Shown: in pieces, positions 8,187-16,782 of the stretch
How the letters are laid out: each line of letters opens with the position of its first letter
Numbering within the stretch: position 1 is the first letter of the stretch
The notes under the pieces: model-generated
Seen by the model: the letters and a program-made list of their open reading frames with translations, nothing else
Databases searched by the model: none
Told to the model about the DNA's origin: nothing
Made by a program: the position numbers and the translations under genes
DNA from: Pseudomonas sp. PICF141
GTDB lineage: Bacteria > Pseudomonadota > Gammaproteobacteria > Pseudomonadales > Pseudomonadaceae
Direction: 5' to 3'
DNA length: 64,000 nucleotides
Assembly: GCF_002286815.1 (NCBI RefSeq)
Contig: NZ_MUNM01000065.1
Coordinates: 1 to 64,000 of the forward strand

Positions 8187-9113
8187 TTACTTCTGCGTCC
8201 CATCATCATGCTGCAAATTCGCCTGGCTGAGGTTGCACCCCGGCGGCACGCTACGGGTCAGCCAGACGTTGCCGCCGATGGTCGAACCCTTGCCGATGGT
8301 GATCCGCCCCAGAATCGTCGCGCCGGCATAGATCACCACATCGTCCTCGACGATCGGATGCCGCGGATGGCCCTTTTGCAACTGGCCGTCTTCGTCCGCC
8401 GGGAAGCGCTTTGCGCCCAACGTCACGGCCTGATAAATCCGCACGCGCTCGCCAATGATCGCGGTCTCGCCGATCACCACGCCGGTCCCGTGATCGATAA
8501 AGAAACTGCGACCGATCTGCGCCCCCGGATGGATGTCGATGCCAGTGGCCGAGTGAGCGATTTCCGCGCTGATCCGCGCCAGCAGCGGCAAGCCGGCGCA
8601 ATACAAATGATGGGCCAGGCGATGGTGAATCACCGCCAGAATCCCCGGATAGCAAAGCAACACTTCATCGACACTGCGCGCCGCCGGGTCGCCGTGATAG
8701 GCCGCCAACACGTCGGTGTCCAGCAGAGTGCGCAGCCCCGGCAAAGCGAGGGCGAAATCCTGAATGATCTGGAGGGTTTTGGCCTCCACTTCAGTGTCGG
8801 CCTGGGCACTGTGGCGCGCGGCGTAACGCAGTTCGAGCCGCGCCTGAGCCAGCAACGCGTTCAGAGCGACGTCAAGTGTGTGGCCGACATAAAAGTCTTC
8901 ACTCTCCTCGCGCAAATCCACCGGGCCCAGACGCATCGGGAACAACGCACCGCACAAGGCTTCGAGGATGTCCGCCATGGCCGCTCGGGACGGCAACTCG
9001 CGACCGCCCTGCTCGCCGCTGGCACGGCCGTTTTGTGCGCGCCACTGCTCGCGCGCCGTACGCAGTTGGCCGACGATGGTCTGCAATTGCCAATGGCTGG
9101 AACGCTCGCTCAC
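8187..9113 (-). CDS. epsC: Serine O-acetyltransferase, EpsC/CysE type
   Basis: It transfers acetyl from acetyl-CoA to serine, giving O-acetylserine, the carbon acceptor for sulfide in cysteine synthesis and the source of the CysB inducer N-acetylserine. The 308-residue protein has an alpha-helical N-terminal half and a C-terminal left-handed beta-helix of hexapeptide repeats (HPGAQIGRSFFIDHGTGVVI, then IGERVRIYQAVTLGA). His residues in the IDHGTG segment fit the SAT active site. The N-terminal domain is longer than in short CysE enzymes, as in EpsC/SrpH forms. It is divergent from the D-cysteine desulfhydrase gene. Confidence 0.85.
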   Translation of the reverse strand: MSERSSHWQLQTIVGQLRTAREQWRAQNGRASGEQGGRELPSRAAMADILEALCGALFPMRLGPVDLREESEDFYVGHTLDVALNALLAQARLELRYAARHSAQADTEVEAKTLQIIQDFALALPGLRTLLDTDVLAAYHGDPAARSVDEVLLCYPGILAVIHHRLAHHLYCAGLPLLARISAEIAHSATGIDIHPGAQIGRSFFIDHGTGVVIGETAIIGERVRIYQAVTLGAKRFPADEDGQLQKGHPRHPIVEDDVVIYAGATILGRITIGKGSTIGGNVWLTRSVPPGCNLSQANLQHDDGTQK

Positions 9114-9303
9114 GGTAAAAACTCCTCATGGGCGGCCGGACTGTCTGGCCGCGTTAACCGCGATTACTTTACGGCAACGGCTTGCAGCCGAATTAAGAAC
9201 CAATAGTGCTGTGCTCAATACTTTTGGCTATAAGCGATTGGCAGTTGCCCCACCAAATACCCGTGCCTATAGTCCTGACATCTTCCTCCGCCAGTACGGA
9301 CCC

Positions 9304-10296
9304 ATGATCAAACAAGAGCTTGCCCGCTTTAACCGCCTCGACCTGCTCGGTCATCCTACTCCCCTGGAAAAACTCGAACGCCTGTCGACCTGGCTGGGCC
9401 GCGATGTGTACGTCAAACGCGATGACCTGACGCCATTGGCCCTGGGCGGCAACAAGCTGCGCAAACTTGAATACCTGGCCGCCGATGCCTTGGCCCAAGG
9501 CGCTGATACCCTGATCACCGCTGGCGCGATCCAGTCCAACCACGTGCGTCAGACGGCGGCCATTGCGGCCAGGCTTGGCCTTGGCTGTGTGGCGCTGCTG
9601 GAAAATCCACTGGGCACCGACGACAGCAATTATGTCGGCAACGGCAATCGGCTGTTGCTGGATCTGTTCGATGCCAAGGTCGAGCGGGTGGAAAACCTCG
9701 ACAATGCCGACGAGCAATTGGAAGCGCTGGCCGCGCGTCTGCGCAGCAACGGTAAAAAACCGTATCTGGTGCCGATTGGTGGCTCGAATGCATTGGGCGC
9801 TTTGGGTTATGTGCGTGCGGGCCTGGAACTGGCTGAACAGATCAAGGACACCGGGCTGAATTTCGCCGCCGTGGTGCTGGCGTCCGGCAGTGCCGGTACC
9901 CACAGCGGCCTGGCGCTGGCCTTGAGCGAAGCACTGCCGGATTTGCCAGTGATCGGTGTGACCGTTTCCCGTAGCGATGAAGATCAACGACCGAAAGTCC
10001 AGGGCCTCGCCGAGCGCACGGCCGAGCTGTTGGGTGTAAGCCTGCCGGCGAATTTCAGAATCGATTTGTGGGACGAGTATTTCGGCCCGCGTTATGGCGA
10101 GCCGAATGCCGGGACATTGTCGGCGCTGAAGCTGCTGGCGAGCCAGGAAGGGTTATTGCTGGACCCGGTGTACACCGGCAAAGCCATGGCCGGTTTGCTC
10201 GACGGCATCGGACGCCAGCGCTTCAATGACGGCCCGATCATCTTCCTGCACACCGGTGGGGCGCCGGCGTTGTTTGCCTATACCTCAGTGTTTTGA
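9304..10296 (+). CDS. dcyD: D-cysteine desulfhydrase
   Basis: A PLP enzyme of the ACC deaminase/DcyD family that splits D-cysteine to pyruvate, sulfide and ammonia. The Schiff-base lysine is Lys51 in LALGGNKLRKLEYL, and the family motif AGAIQSNHVRQTAA follows. The glycine-rich phosphate loop is LASGSAGTHSGLAL. The start is the ATG at 9304 (330 residues); an in-frame upstream extension is open but lacks family similarity. It precedes the cystine-type ABC transporter in the same direction, the arrangement of the dcyD-yecS-yecC cluster of enteric bacteria. Confidence 0.9.
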   Translation: MIKQELARFNRLDLLGHPTPLEKLERLSTWLGRDVYVKRDDLTPLALGGNKLRKLEYLAADALAQGADTLITAGAIQSNHVRQTAAIAARLGLGCVALLENPLGTDDSNYVGNGNRLLLDLFDAKVERVENLDNADEQLEALAARLRSNGKKPYLVPIGGSNALGALGYVRAGLELAEQIKDTGLNFAAVVLASGSAGTHSGLALALSEALPDLPVIGVTVSRSDEDQRPKVQGLAERTAELLGVSLPANFRIDLWDEYFGPRYGEPNAGTLSALKLLASQEGLLLDPVYTGKAMAGLLDGIGRQRFNDGPIIFLHTGGAPALFAYTSVF

Positions 10297-10380
10297 TCGT
10301 TCCCATGCTCTGCGTGGGAATGCAGCCCGTGACGCTCCGCGTCCCTAGAGGCATTCCCACGCAGGAGCGTGGGAACGATC
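10295..10380. repeat. REP-like palindrome, family A
   Basis: An 86-base palindrome, GATCGTTCCCATGCTCTGCG...GGAGCGTGGGAACGATC, that begins within the TGA stop codon of dcyD. It separates dcyD from the promoter region of the cystine transporter and probably ends or attenuates the dcyD transcript. Confidence 0.9.
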
Positions 10381-10384
10381 ACTT

Positions 10385-10460
10385 AGCCAAGAAAAGAATA
10401 ACAAACTCAATATTTAGTATTTTCCTATCTAAAGGCGACATCATATAGTCGCGCCGCAGG
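10385..10460 (+). promoter_or_regulatory. AT-rich upstream region of the cystine transporter
   Basis: This AT-rich tract precedes the tcy operon. It holds ATATTTAGTATTTTCCTAT at about 10410-10428 and ATCATATAGTC at 10440-10450, the latter differing in one base from ATCATTTAGTC upstream of tauA. The shared string suggests a common sulfur-starvation activator site or promoter element; this is inference. Confidence 0.35.
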
Positions 10461-10575
10461 CGAATTTGCAGCAAGACGCATAAGCTGCTTTAGGGCAGGA
10501 TATCGCAGTCGTTCAAATCCCGAATTTGCCAACTTTTCCTTAAGCGTCTTCCATAAGAAAACACAGGGGCTTGTC

Positions 10576-11370
10576 ATGAATTTTTCCGCATTACGTCGAA
10601 ATCTGCTGGTGGGTTCGCTGGGCCTGGCGCTGAGCGCCGGCCTGCTCGGGCAGGCAGTGGCCGGTGAGCAGCTGCAAAAAATCAAGGACGCAGGCGTGAT
10701 CAACGTCGGTCTGGAAGGCACTTATCCACCGTTCAGCTACATCGATGAGGCCGGCAAACTGAGCGGCTTCGAAGTCGAGTTCTCCGAAGCCTTGGCCAAA
10801 GAGCTGGGCGTGAAGGTCAAACTGCAGCCGACCAAATGGGAAGGCATCCTCGCAGCCCTGGAATCCAAGCGTCTGGACGCGGTGATCAACCAGGTGACCA
10901 TCACCGAAGAGCGCAAGAAGAAGTACGACTTCTCCACGCCTTACACCGTTTCCGGGATTCAGGCGCTGACCCTGACCAAAAACAAAGACACCATCAAGAC
11001 CGCCGCCGATCTGGCCGGCAAGAAAGTCGGTGTCGGCTTGGGCACCAACTACGAGCAATGGGTAAAAGAAAATGTGCCCAAGGCTGACGTCCGCACCTAC
11101 GAAGATGACCCGACCAAGTTCCAGGACCTGCGTGTCGGCCGCATCGACGCCATTCTGATCGACCGCCTCGCCGCGCTGGAATACGCAAGGAAGGCCAAGG
11201 ACACAGCTGCCGCCGGCGAAGCGTTCTCCCGTCAGGAAGCCGGTATTGCCCTGCGCAAAGGCGAGCCTGAGCTGCTGGCCGCGGTGAACAAAGCCATCGA
11301 CAAGCTGCGTGCCGACGGTACGTTGAAAAAGCTGTCGGAAAAATACTTCAGCGCTGACGTCACTCAATAA
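10576..11370 (+). CDS. tcyJ: Cystine-type ABC transporter substrate-binding protein
   Basis: A periplasmic amino-acid-binding protein of the SBP_bac_3 family, most like FliY/TcyJ, which binds cystine and related diamino compounds. The 264-residue precursor has a Sec signal peptide ending near AVA-GE at residue 32. The mature part starts with the family pattern INVGLEGTYPPFSYIDEAGKL and ends with a typical LKKLSEKYF tail. The stop codon overlaps the permease start by one base. Its linkage to dcyD supports cystine or D-cysteine uptake; other polar amino acids cannot be excluded. Confidence 0.85.
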   Translation: MNFSALRRNLLVGSLGLALSAGLLGQAVAGEQLQKIKDAGVINVGLEGTYPPFSYIDEAGKLSGFEVEFSEALAKELGVKVKLQPTKWEGILAALESKRLDAVINQVTITEERKKKYDFSTPYTVSGIQALTLTKNKDTIKTAADLAGKKVGVGLGTNYEQWVKENVPKADVRTYEDDPTKFQDLRVGRIDAILIDRLAALEYARKAKDTAAAGEAFSRQEAGIALRKGEPELLAAVNKAIDKLRADGTLKKLSEKYFSADVTQ

Positions 11371-12035
11371 TGGGAGACGCTTTCCAACTTGCGCTGGACT
11401 CCGCGCCCTTTCTGCTCAAGGGCGCGTACTACACGGTCATCCTGAGCCTGGGCGGAATGTTCTTCGGCCTGCTGATGGGCTTCGGCCTGGCGTTGATGCG
11501 CCTGTCGCGCTTCAAACTGGTGAGCTGGATCGCCCGCATCTATGTGTCGTTCTTTCGCGGCACGCCGTTGCTGGTGCAACTGTTCGTGATCTATTACGGC
11601 TTGCCGCAACTGGGTATCGAACTTGATCCGCTGCCAGCGGCCCTGATCGGCTTCTCGCTGAACATGGCCGCCTACGCCTGCGAAATCCTGCGGGCCGCCA
11701 TCAGCTCCATCGAGCGCGGCCAATGGGAAGCTGCCGCCAGTATCGGCATGACACGCGCGCAAACCCTGCGCCGGGCCATCCTGCCGCAAGCGGCGCGCAC
11801 AGCCTTGCCTCCGCTGGGCAACAGCTTCATCTCGCTGGTCAAGGACACGGCGCTGGCGGCCACCATTCAGGTGCCGGAGCTGTTCCGCCAGGCACAGCTG
11901 ATTACCGCTCGCACCTTCGAAATTTTCACCATGTATCTTGCCGCTGCGCTGATCTACTGGGTTCTGGCGACTGTACTGTCGCACCTGCAGAATCAGTTGG
12001 AAGCGCGGGTCAATCGGCACGACCAGGAGTCATGA
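11370..12035 (+). CDS. tcyL: Cystine-type ABC transporter permease
   Basis: The membrane subunit of the HisM/YecS family, 221 residues with about five membrane spans. The ATPase-contact loop reads EAAASIGMTRAQTLRRAILPQA at about residues 123-144. It overlaps the binding-protein stop by one base (TAATG) and is followed after four bases by the ATPase gene, a tight three-gene importer operon. Only one permease is encoded, so it should act as a homodimer. Confidence 0.9.
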   Translation: MGDAFQLALDSAPFLLKGAYYTVILSLGGMFFGLLMGFGLALMRLSRFKLVSWIARIYVSFFRGTPLLVQLFVIYYGLPQLGIELDPLPAALIGFSLNMAAYACEILRAAISSIERGQWEAAASIGMTRAQTLRRAILPQAARTALPPLGNSFISLVKDTALAATIQVPELFRQAQLITARTFEIFTMYLAAALIYWVLATVLSHLQNQLEARVNRHDQES

Positions 12036-12039
12036 CCCA

Positions 12040-12789
12040 ATGATTGTCGTGGAAAAACTGACAAAGCAGTTCAAGGGTCAGGTGGTGCTCAACGGCATCG
12101 ATCTGCAGGTCAAGGAAGGCGAGGTGGTGGCGATCATCGGCCCCAGCGGCTCGGGCAAGACCACCTTCCTGCGTTGCCTGAATTTTCTCGAGGAGCCTAG
12201 CAGCGGCCGGATCAAGGTCGGCGACATCGAGATCGATGGCAGCCGTCCCCTGAACCAGCAGCAAAGCCTGGTACGGCGCTTGCGCCAGCACGTGGGTTTT
12301 GTGTTCCAGAACTTCAACCTGTTCCCCCATCGCACCGCCCTGGAAAACGTGATCGAAGGGCCGTTGGTGGTGAAAAAGACCCCGCGTGCCGAAGCCGTTA
12401 CCCTGGGGAAAAAACTGTTGGCCAAGGTCGGCCTGGCGGGCAAGGAAGACGCTTACCCGCGACGCCTCTCCGGCGGTCAGCAACAGCGCGTAGCGATTGC
12501 CCGGGCGTTGGCGATGGAACCGGAAGTGATCCTGTTCGATGAACCGACCTCGGCACTGGACCCGGAACTGGTGGGTGAAGTGCTGGCGACCATCCGCGGC
12601 CTGGCCGAGGAAAAACGCACCATGGTGATCGTTACCCACGAAATGGGCTTTGCCCGGGACGTGGCCAACCGTGTGGTGTTTTTCGACAAGGGTGTGATCG
12701 TCGAACAAGGCGAAGCCAAGGCACTGTTTGCCAACCCGAAAGAGGAACGGACCAAGCAGTTTCTCAGCAAGTTTCTTAATAACGCTTAG
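12040..12789 (+). CDS. tcyN: Cystine-type ABC transporter ATP-binding protein
   Basis: The ATPase of the polar amino acid importer, 249 residues. Walker A is GPSGSGKTT near residue 33, the signature is LSGGQQQR, and Walker B is ILFDEPTSALDPE with the switch His in VTHEMGFA. The closest remembered relative is E. coli YecC/TcyN. It ends the operon; no strong terminator hairpin follows. Confidence 0.9.
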   Translation: MIVVEKLTKQFKGQVVLNGIDLQVKEGEVVAIIGPSGSGKTTFLRCLNFLEEPSSGRIKVGDIEIDGSRPLNQQQSLVRRLRQHVGFVFQNFNLFPHRTALENVIEGPLVVKKTPRAEAVTLGKKLLAKVGLAGKEDAYPRRLSGGQQQRVAIARALAMEPEVILFDEPTSALDPELVGEVLATIRGLAEEKRTMVIVTHEMGFARDVANRVVFFDKGVIVEQGEAKALFANPKEERTKQFLSKFLNNA

Positions 12790-13278
12790 TGCTACCTGTT
12801 TGAAAACTTAAACTTCCATGGATGGAAGTGACACTCACTCCGTAAAAACAATAGATACCTCAACGATTCACTCCCGTCCTAAATAACTTCCCGCCCCCAT
12901 GCGGTACATATATATATATGTCCTGCAACAGATTCATACCGCCTGAAACTTATAAAATACCCTGCTGCCCCACGTTCGAAGGGTTGCTGCCTCAGAGGCA
13001 TAAAACCCACCAAATAGCGCACCTTATTCGACAGAGCCATGCGGTTTATTAACCACATTGCGTAGGAGCTTTCTGAATCACTCAAGAACTAACCTTTAAC
13101 CAACCCACGCTATTGACACCTATTCAAACGCACTCTTATCTAGTTCCCAACAGGCAAAATCCCTCACCTTCATTATTATTTAATCGCGCCAACAGCGAAT
13201 CGTTTTGTTGCTTGGTAATTCACGCCTTTCGATCTTTCAGAAATGGACTTCGCGGCAAAGCCTCAAGGAGAGAAACCC
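12790..13278. other. AT-richer gene-free region with an AT palindrome
   Basis: About 490 bases, clearly AT-richer than its neighbours, lie between the cystine transporter and the next gene. I find no convincing gene here. The one local structure is a perfect 16-base palindrome of alternating AT, ACATATATATATATGT at 12906-12921. The right end carries the AAGGAGAG ribosome binding site of the next gene. The composition suggests an acquired or decayed segment, but nothing identifiable remains. Confidence 0.5.
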
Positions 13279-14031
13279 ATGACCAGCACTTCCAACAAAC
13301 CTGAACTTGCAGCCCCGACCCTGGCGCAAAGCCACAAGGCCGGTATCAATATCACCTCGGCCGCGCACCTTATGATCGAAGTGGCTCCCTACCCCGGTAT
13401 GGATGAAGGCGATCTGATCGAGCTGTTCTGGAACAACTGCTACGTGGCCTCCACTGTCCTGGGACCCGATCATGGCGGCACAGCCGTGAGTCTGCGAGTG
13501 CCGGAAAGCTTCATTGCCAATGGATCGGCCCGCGTCCATTACAAAGTCATGCAGGTGGGGCAAGGGCCGGCGGTATCACCGGCGACGCGCGTCCAGATCA
13601 AACTTGATTGCCCGGGCGGCCTGCTTCTTTGCGATGAGGAAAACCAGAGCCTGGCGCCCGTCTCCATCCCCGAGACCATTCGCCGTCAGGGGGTCAACCC
13701 GAATCAGGTCAAGCGCGGTGTTCCGTTGACTATCGAACCGTACCTGAACATGGCCGTCGACGACGAAATCACCCTGCGCTGGGGCGACGTGCGCATGGAC
13801 CTGCCCAAGCTCAAGGCTTGCGATGTGGGTCAGCCGATTCAGGTGTGGGTGCCCCCGGCGATCATTATCGAAGCTGGCGAAGACCTTCGACTGGAAGTGA
13901 CCTATTGCATCCTCGATCGCGTAGGTAACAACTCGCGCTGGGCGCCGGCCCGTACATTGAAAATCGGCTGTGCCAACCCCTATTTGCGGCCAAAGGAATT
14001 ACTCATGGCCGCCGAACCCCGCAAACACTGA
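13279..14031 (+). CDS. Unknown protein with two tandem beta-sandwich-like repeats
   Basis: A 250-residue protein of unknown function. I chose the ATG at 13279 because AAGGAGAG precedes it by a good distance; an upstream in-frame ATG at 13243 lacks a site. The protein looks like two copies of a roughly 100-residue unit. The first (residues about 20-120) has LMIEVAPYPGMDEGDLIEL and SLRVPESFI; the second (about 135-245) has LTIEPYLNMAVDDEITLRW and QVWVPPAIII at matching spacing. Alternating beta patterns suggest Ig-like sandwiches. There is no signal peptide or membrane segment. It stands alone between hairpins. Confidence 0.75.
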   Translation: MTSTSNKPELAAPTLAQSHKAGINITSAAHLMIEVAPYPGMDEGDLIELFWNNCYVASTVLGPDHGGTAVSLRVPESFIANGSARVHYKVMQVGQGPAVSPATRVQIKLDCPGGLLLCDEENQSLAPVSIPETIRRQGVNPNQVKRGVPLTIEPYLNMAVDDEITLRWGDVRMDLPKLKACDVGQPIQVWVPPAIIIEAGEDLRLEVTYCILDRVGNNSRWAPARTLKIGCANPYLRPKELLMAAEPRKH

Positions 14032-14037
14032 GATCTC

Positions 14038-14067
14038 ATGTAGCAGCTGGCTTCGCCAGCTGCTACC
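14038..14067 (+). terminator. Hairpin after the tandem-repeat protein gene
   Basis: A strong short hairpin, GTAGCAGCTGGC-TTC-GCCAGCTGCTAC, starts seven bases after the stop codon. It lacks a following T run, so it may be a single REP unit rather than an intrinsic terminator. Confidence 0.5.
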
Positions 14068-14104
14068 AAGGGGGCGTGCCAACTCATCTATCGGGTGAGT
14101 AACG

Positions 14105-14170
14105 TACCTTCTATGCATATTCCTAAAAGTTAGTTCAAAAAATATTTATACACGTTTAGGGTATATACAC
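14105..14170 (+). promoter_or_regulatory. AT-rich upstream region of the sfnB-like operon
   Basis: The AT-rich tract includes ATATTCCTAAAAGTTAGTTC at about 14117-14136, similar to the tauA upstream ATTCTAAAAAGTTATTTAT. It lies about 150 bases before the first sfnB-like gene. I saw no clear sigma-54 -24/-12 element here, so a CysB-type sigma-70 promoter is more likely than direct SfnR control. Confidence 0.35.
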
Positions 14171-14308
14171 CGGACCACCGGACATTCGTGTTTTCGTTCG
14201 CCGCAACCCTTGCGGCGCTTTCATGAGATGTGAGGTAGGTATGGTCCGGAACACAATCACCCCAGTGCAAATCGCCAGGGCATTGCGTGCAGCCAAGGAG
14301 CGGCACTG

Positions 14309-15550
14309 ATGTCCAGTCTGGCAGATGCAATCGTCCAGAGTGATCTGGACATCGCCCCCCTGTTGTTGCCCGCGCAGGTCTTGCGCAACGACGCACAAGC
14401 CATCAAGGCGGCCCATGAGCTGGCGCAAGTCGCCCGCCTGCAAGCAGCCAAACGTGACCAGCAGCGCAAGCTGCCGTGGTCGGAGATCGAGCAGTTTACC
14501 CGCAGCGGTCTGGGCAGTATTTCCATCCCGCGTGAGTACGGCGGCCCGCAAGTTTCATTCGTCACCCTGGCCTCGGTGTTCGCGATCATTTCCGCGGCCG
14601 ACCCGGCGTTAGGGCAGATCCCGCAGAACCAGTTTGGAATCCTCAACCTGATCCTCGGCAGCGCCACCGAATCGCAGAAAAAGCAGCTGTTCAAAAGCGT
14701 GCTCGAAGGCTGGCGAATCGGTAACGCGGGACCGGAGCGCGGGACCAAAAATACTCTGGAACTCAAGGCGCGGATCAGCGCCGACGGCGATGGCTTTGTC
14801 ATCAACGGTCAGAAGTTCTATTCCACCGGCGCGTTGTTCGCCCATTGGGTGGCCGTCAAGGCGCTGAATGACGACGGCAAGCAGGTGCTGGCCTTCGTCC
14901 GTCGCGGTACACCTGGGCTGCGCATCGTTGATGACTGGTCGGGCTTCGGCCAGCGCACCACGGCCAGCGGCACCCTTTTGCTCAACAACGTGCGGGTCGA
15001 CGCCGAACTGGTGGTGGATAACTGGAAGATCAACGACAGCCCAAATACTCAAGGCGCCGTGTCGCAGTTGATTCAAGCAGCCATCGACGCTGGCATTGCC
15101 CGGGGCGCCATCGATGACGCCATCGAATTCGTGCAAAAGCGCGCACGCCCCTGGATCGATGCCAAGGTCGACCGGGCCAGCGACGACCTCTATGTGATCG
15201 CCGACATCGGCAAGCTGAAAATCGAACTGCATGCCGCCGAAGCGTTGTTGCGCAAGGCCGGGCAAGTACTCGACCAGGTCAACGCCGCGCCGCTCACCGT
15301 CGAGTCCGCTGCGCGCGCCTCGATTGCCGTGGCTGAAGCCAAAGTGCTGACCACCGAGATCTCGCTGCTGGCCAGCGAAAAGCTCTTCGAGCTGGCCGGC
15401 AGCCGCGCCACTCTCGCTGAATTCAATCTCGACCGTCACTGGCGCAATGCCCGGGTGCACACGCTGCACGACCCGGTGCGCTGGAAGTATCACGCGGTTG
15501 GCGCTTACCACCTCAATGGAACCTTGCCTGCGCGGCATTCGTGGATCTGA
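14309..15550 (+). CDS. SfnB-family acyl-CoA-dehydrogenase-like flavoprotein, copy 1
   Basis: A flavin-dependent oxidoreductase of the SfnB/DszC-like branch of the acyl-CoA dehydrogenase fold, tied in pseudomonads to sulfur release from dimethyl sulfone and other organosulfur compounds. The 413-residue protein has the helical N-terminal domain, a middle beta domain (ARISADGDGFVINGQKFYS) and the C-terminal helical domain ending in HDPVRWKYHAVGAYHLNG. AAGGAG precedes the ATG by eight bases. A paralogue follows after 38 bases. Substrate unknown; a monooxygenase role with a separate flavin reductase is the family expectation. Confidence 0.85.
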   Translation: MSSLADAIVQSDLDIAPLLLPAQVLRNDAQAIKAAHELAQVARLQAAKRDQQRKLPWSEIEQFTRSGLGSISIPREYGGPQVSFVTLASVFAIISAADPALGQIPQNQFGILNLILGSATESQKKQLFKSVLEGWRIGNAGPERGTKNTLELKARISADGDGFVINGQKFYSTGALFAHWVAVKALNDDGKQVLAFVRRGTPGLRIVDDWSGFGQRTTASGTLLLNNVRVDAELVVDNWKINDSPNTQGAVSQLIQAAIDAGIARGAIDDAIEFVQKRARPWIDAKVDRASDDLYVIADIGKLKIELHAAEALLRKAGQVLDQVNAAPLTVESAARASIAVAEAKVLTTEISLLASEKLFELAGSRATLAEFNLDRHWRNARVHTLHDPVRWKYHAVGAYHLNGTLPARHSWI

Positions 15551-15588
15551 CGACCAGAACCTTTTTGACCAGATCCCTGGAGAAACAC

Positions 15589-16782
15589 ATGACTCTTTCT
15601 CACCCCGTCGCGGTCATCACCAGCGACGAGCAAGCCCTGATTATTGCCAGTGACCTGGCCGACGACTTCCAACGCGACAGCGCCTTGCGCGACCGCGAGC
15701 GTCGTTTGCCGTACCCGGAACTGGAAGTGTTTTCCCGTTCGGGTCTTTGGGGCATCAGCGTGCCAAAGGAATACGGCGGTGCCGGGGTTTCCAACGTCAC
15801 CCTGGCCAAGGTCATCGCGTTGATCGCCCAGGCCGACGGCTCCCTCGGACAAATCCCGCAGAACCATTTCTATGCCCTTGAAGTGCTGCGTGTGAACGGT
15901 ACTGATGAGCAGAAAAAACGCCTGTACGCAGACGTGTTGGCCGGCCAGCGCTTCGGCAATGCACTCGCGGAACTGGGCACCAAAACCGCCCATGATCGCG
16001 TCACCCGCCTGACTCGCGATGGCAATGGCTACCGCATCAACGGCCGCAAGTTCTACGCCACCGGCGCGATTTACGCCCAGCGCATCCCGACGTCAGTGGT
16101 GGACGAAAATGGCGTGCAGCAACTGGCCTTCGTCCCGCGCAACAGCAAAGGCCTGACGGTGATCGACGACTGGAGTGGTTTCGGCCAGCGCACCACCGGC
16201 AGCGGTTCAGTGGTGTTCGAGGATGTCTACGTCGCCGCCGAAGATGTGCTCCCGTTTCAAAGCGCGTTCGAGCGCCCGACCACTGTCGGCCCGTTGGCGC
16301 AGATTCTCCACGCCGCCATCGACACCGGTATTGCCCGCGCCGCCTATGAAGATGCCCTGCATTTTGTGCGCACCAAAACCCGACCGTGGATTGATTCCGG
16401 TAACGACACCGCTACCCAAGACCCATTGACCATCAAGAGTTTCGGCCACTTGAGCATTCGCCTGCACGCGGCCGAAGCCTTGTTGGCACGTTCCGGCGAA
16501 TTCCTCGATCAGGCCCAGGCCGACACCAATGCCCAGACCGTCGCCGCCGCGTCGATTGCCGTCGCTGAAGCCCGGGCCATCAGCACCGAAATCTCCCTCG
16601 CCGCCGGCAGCACACTGTTCGAACTGGCCGGCAGCCAGGCGACCCTGGCCGAACACGGTCTGGATCGCCACTGGCGCAACGCTCGGGTACATACCCTGCA
16701 CGACCCGGTGCGCTGGAAATATCACGCCATCGGCAATTACTACCTCAACGATGAAAACCCTCCATTGCGAGGGACCATCTGA
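15589..16782 (+). CDS. SfnB-family acyl-CoA-dehydrogenase-like flavoprotein, copy 2
   Basis: A second, clearly homologous SfnB-like flavoprotein of 397 residues. The two copies share long matching blocks, for example VIDDWSGFGQRTT near the middle and HWRNARVHTLHDPVRWKYHA near the end, so they arose by tandem duplication. The ATG at 15589 follows TGGAGAAA. Its TGA overlaps the ATG of the next monooxygenase gene, so the two are translationally coupled. The two copies may act on different organosulfur substrates or form one complex; the sequence does not decide. Confidence 0.85.
   Translation: MTLSHPVAVITSDEQALIIASDLADDFQRDSALRDRERRLPYPELEVFSRSGLWGISVPKEYGGAGVSNVTLAKVIALIAQADGSLGQIPQNHFYALEVLRVNGTDEQKKRLYADVLAGQRFGNALAELGTKTAHDRVTRLTRDGNGYRINGRKFYATGAIYAQRIPTSVVDENGVQQLAFVPRNSKGLTVIDDWSGFGQRTTGSGSVVFEDVYVAAEDVLPFQSAFERPTTVGPLAQILHAAIDTGIARAAYEDALHFVRTKTRPWIDSGNDTATQDPLTIKSFGHLSIRLHAAEALLARSGEFLDQAQADTNAQTVAAASIAVAEARAISTEISLAAGSTLFELAGSQATLAEHGLDRHWRNARVHTLHDPVRWKYHAIGNYYLNDENPPLRGTI

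Noticed and set aside
8968..9303. N-terminal extension of D-cysteine desulfhydrase
   Set aside because: The open frame overlaps the divergent serine acetyltransferase gene, and family similarity begins at the ATG at 9304.
14032..14308. A sigma-54 -24/-12 promoter for the sfnB-like operon
   Set aside because: I looked for TGGCAC-N5-TTGC-like sequence because SfnR controls sfn genes in other strains, but saw no convincing match.
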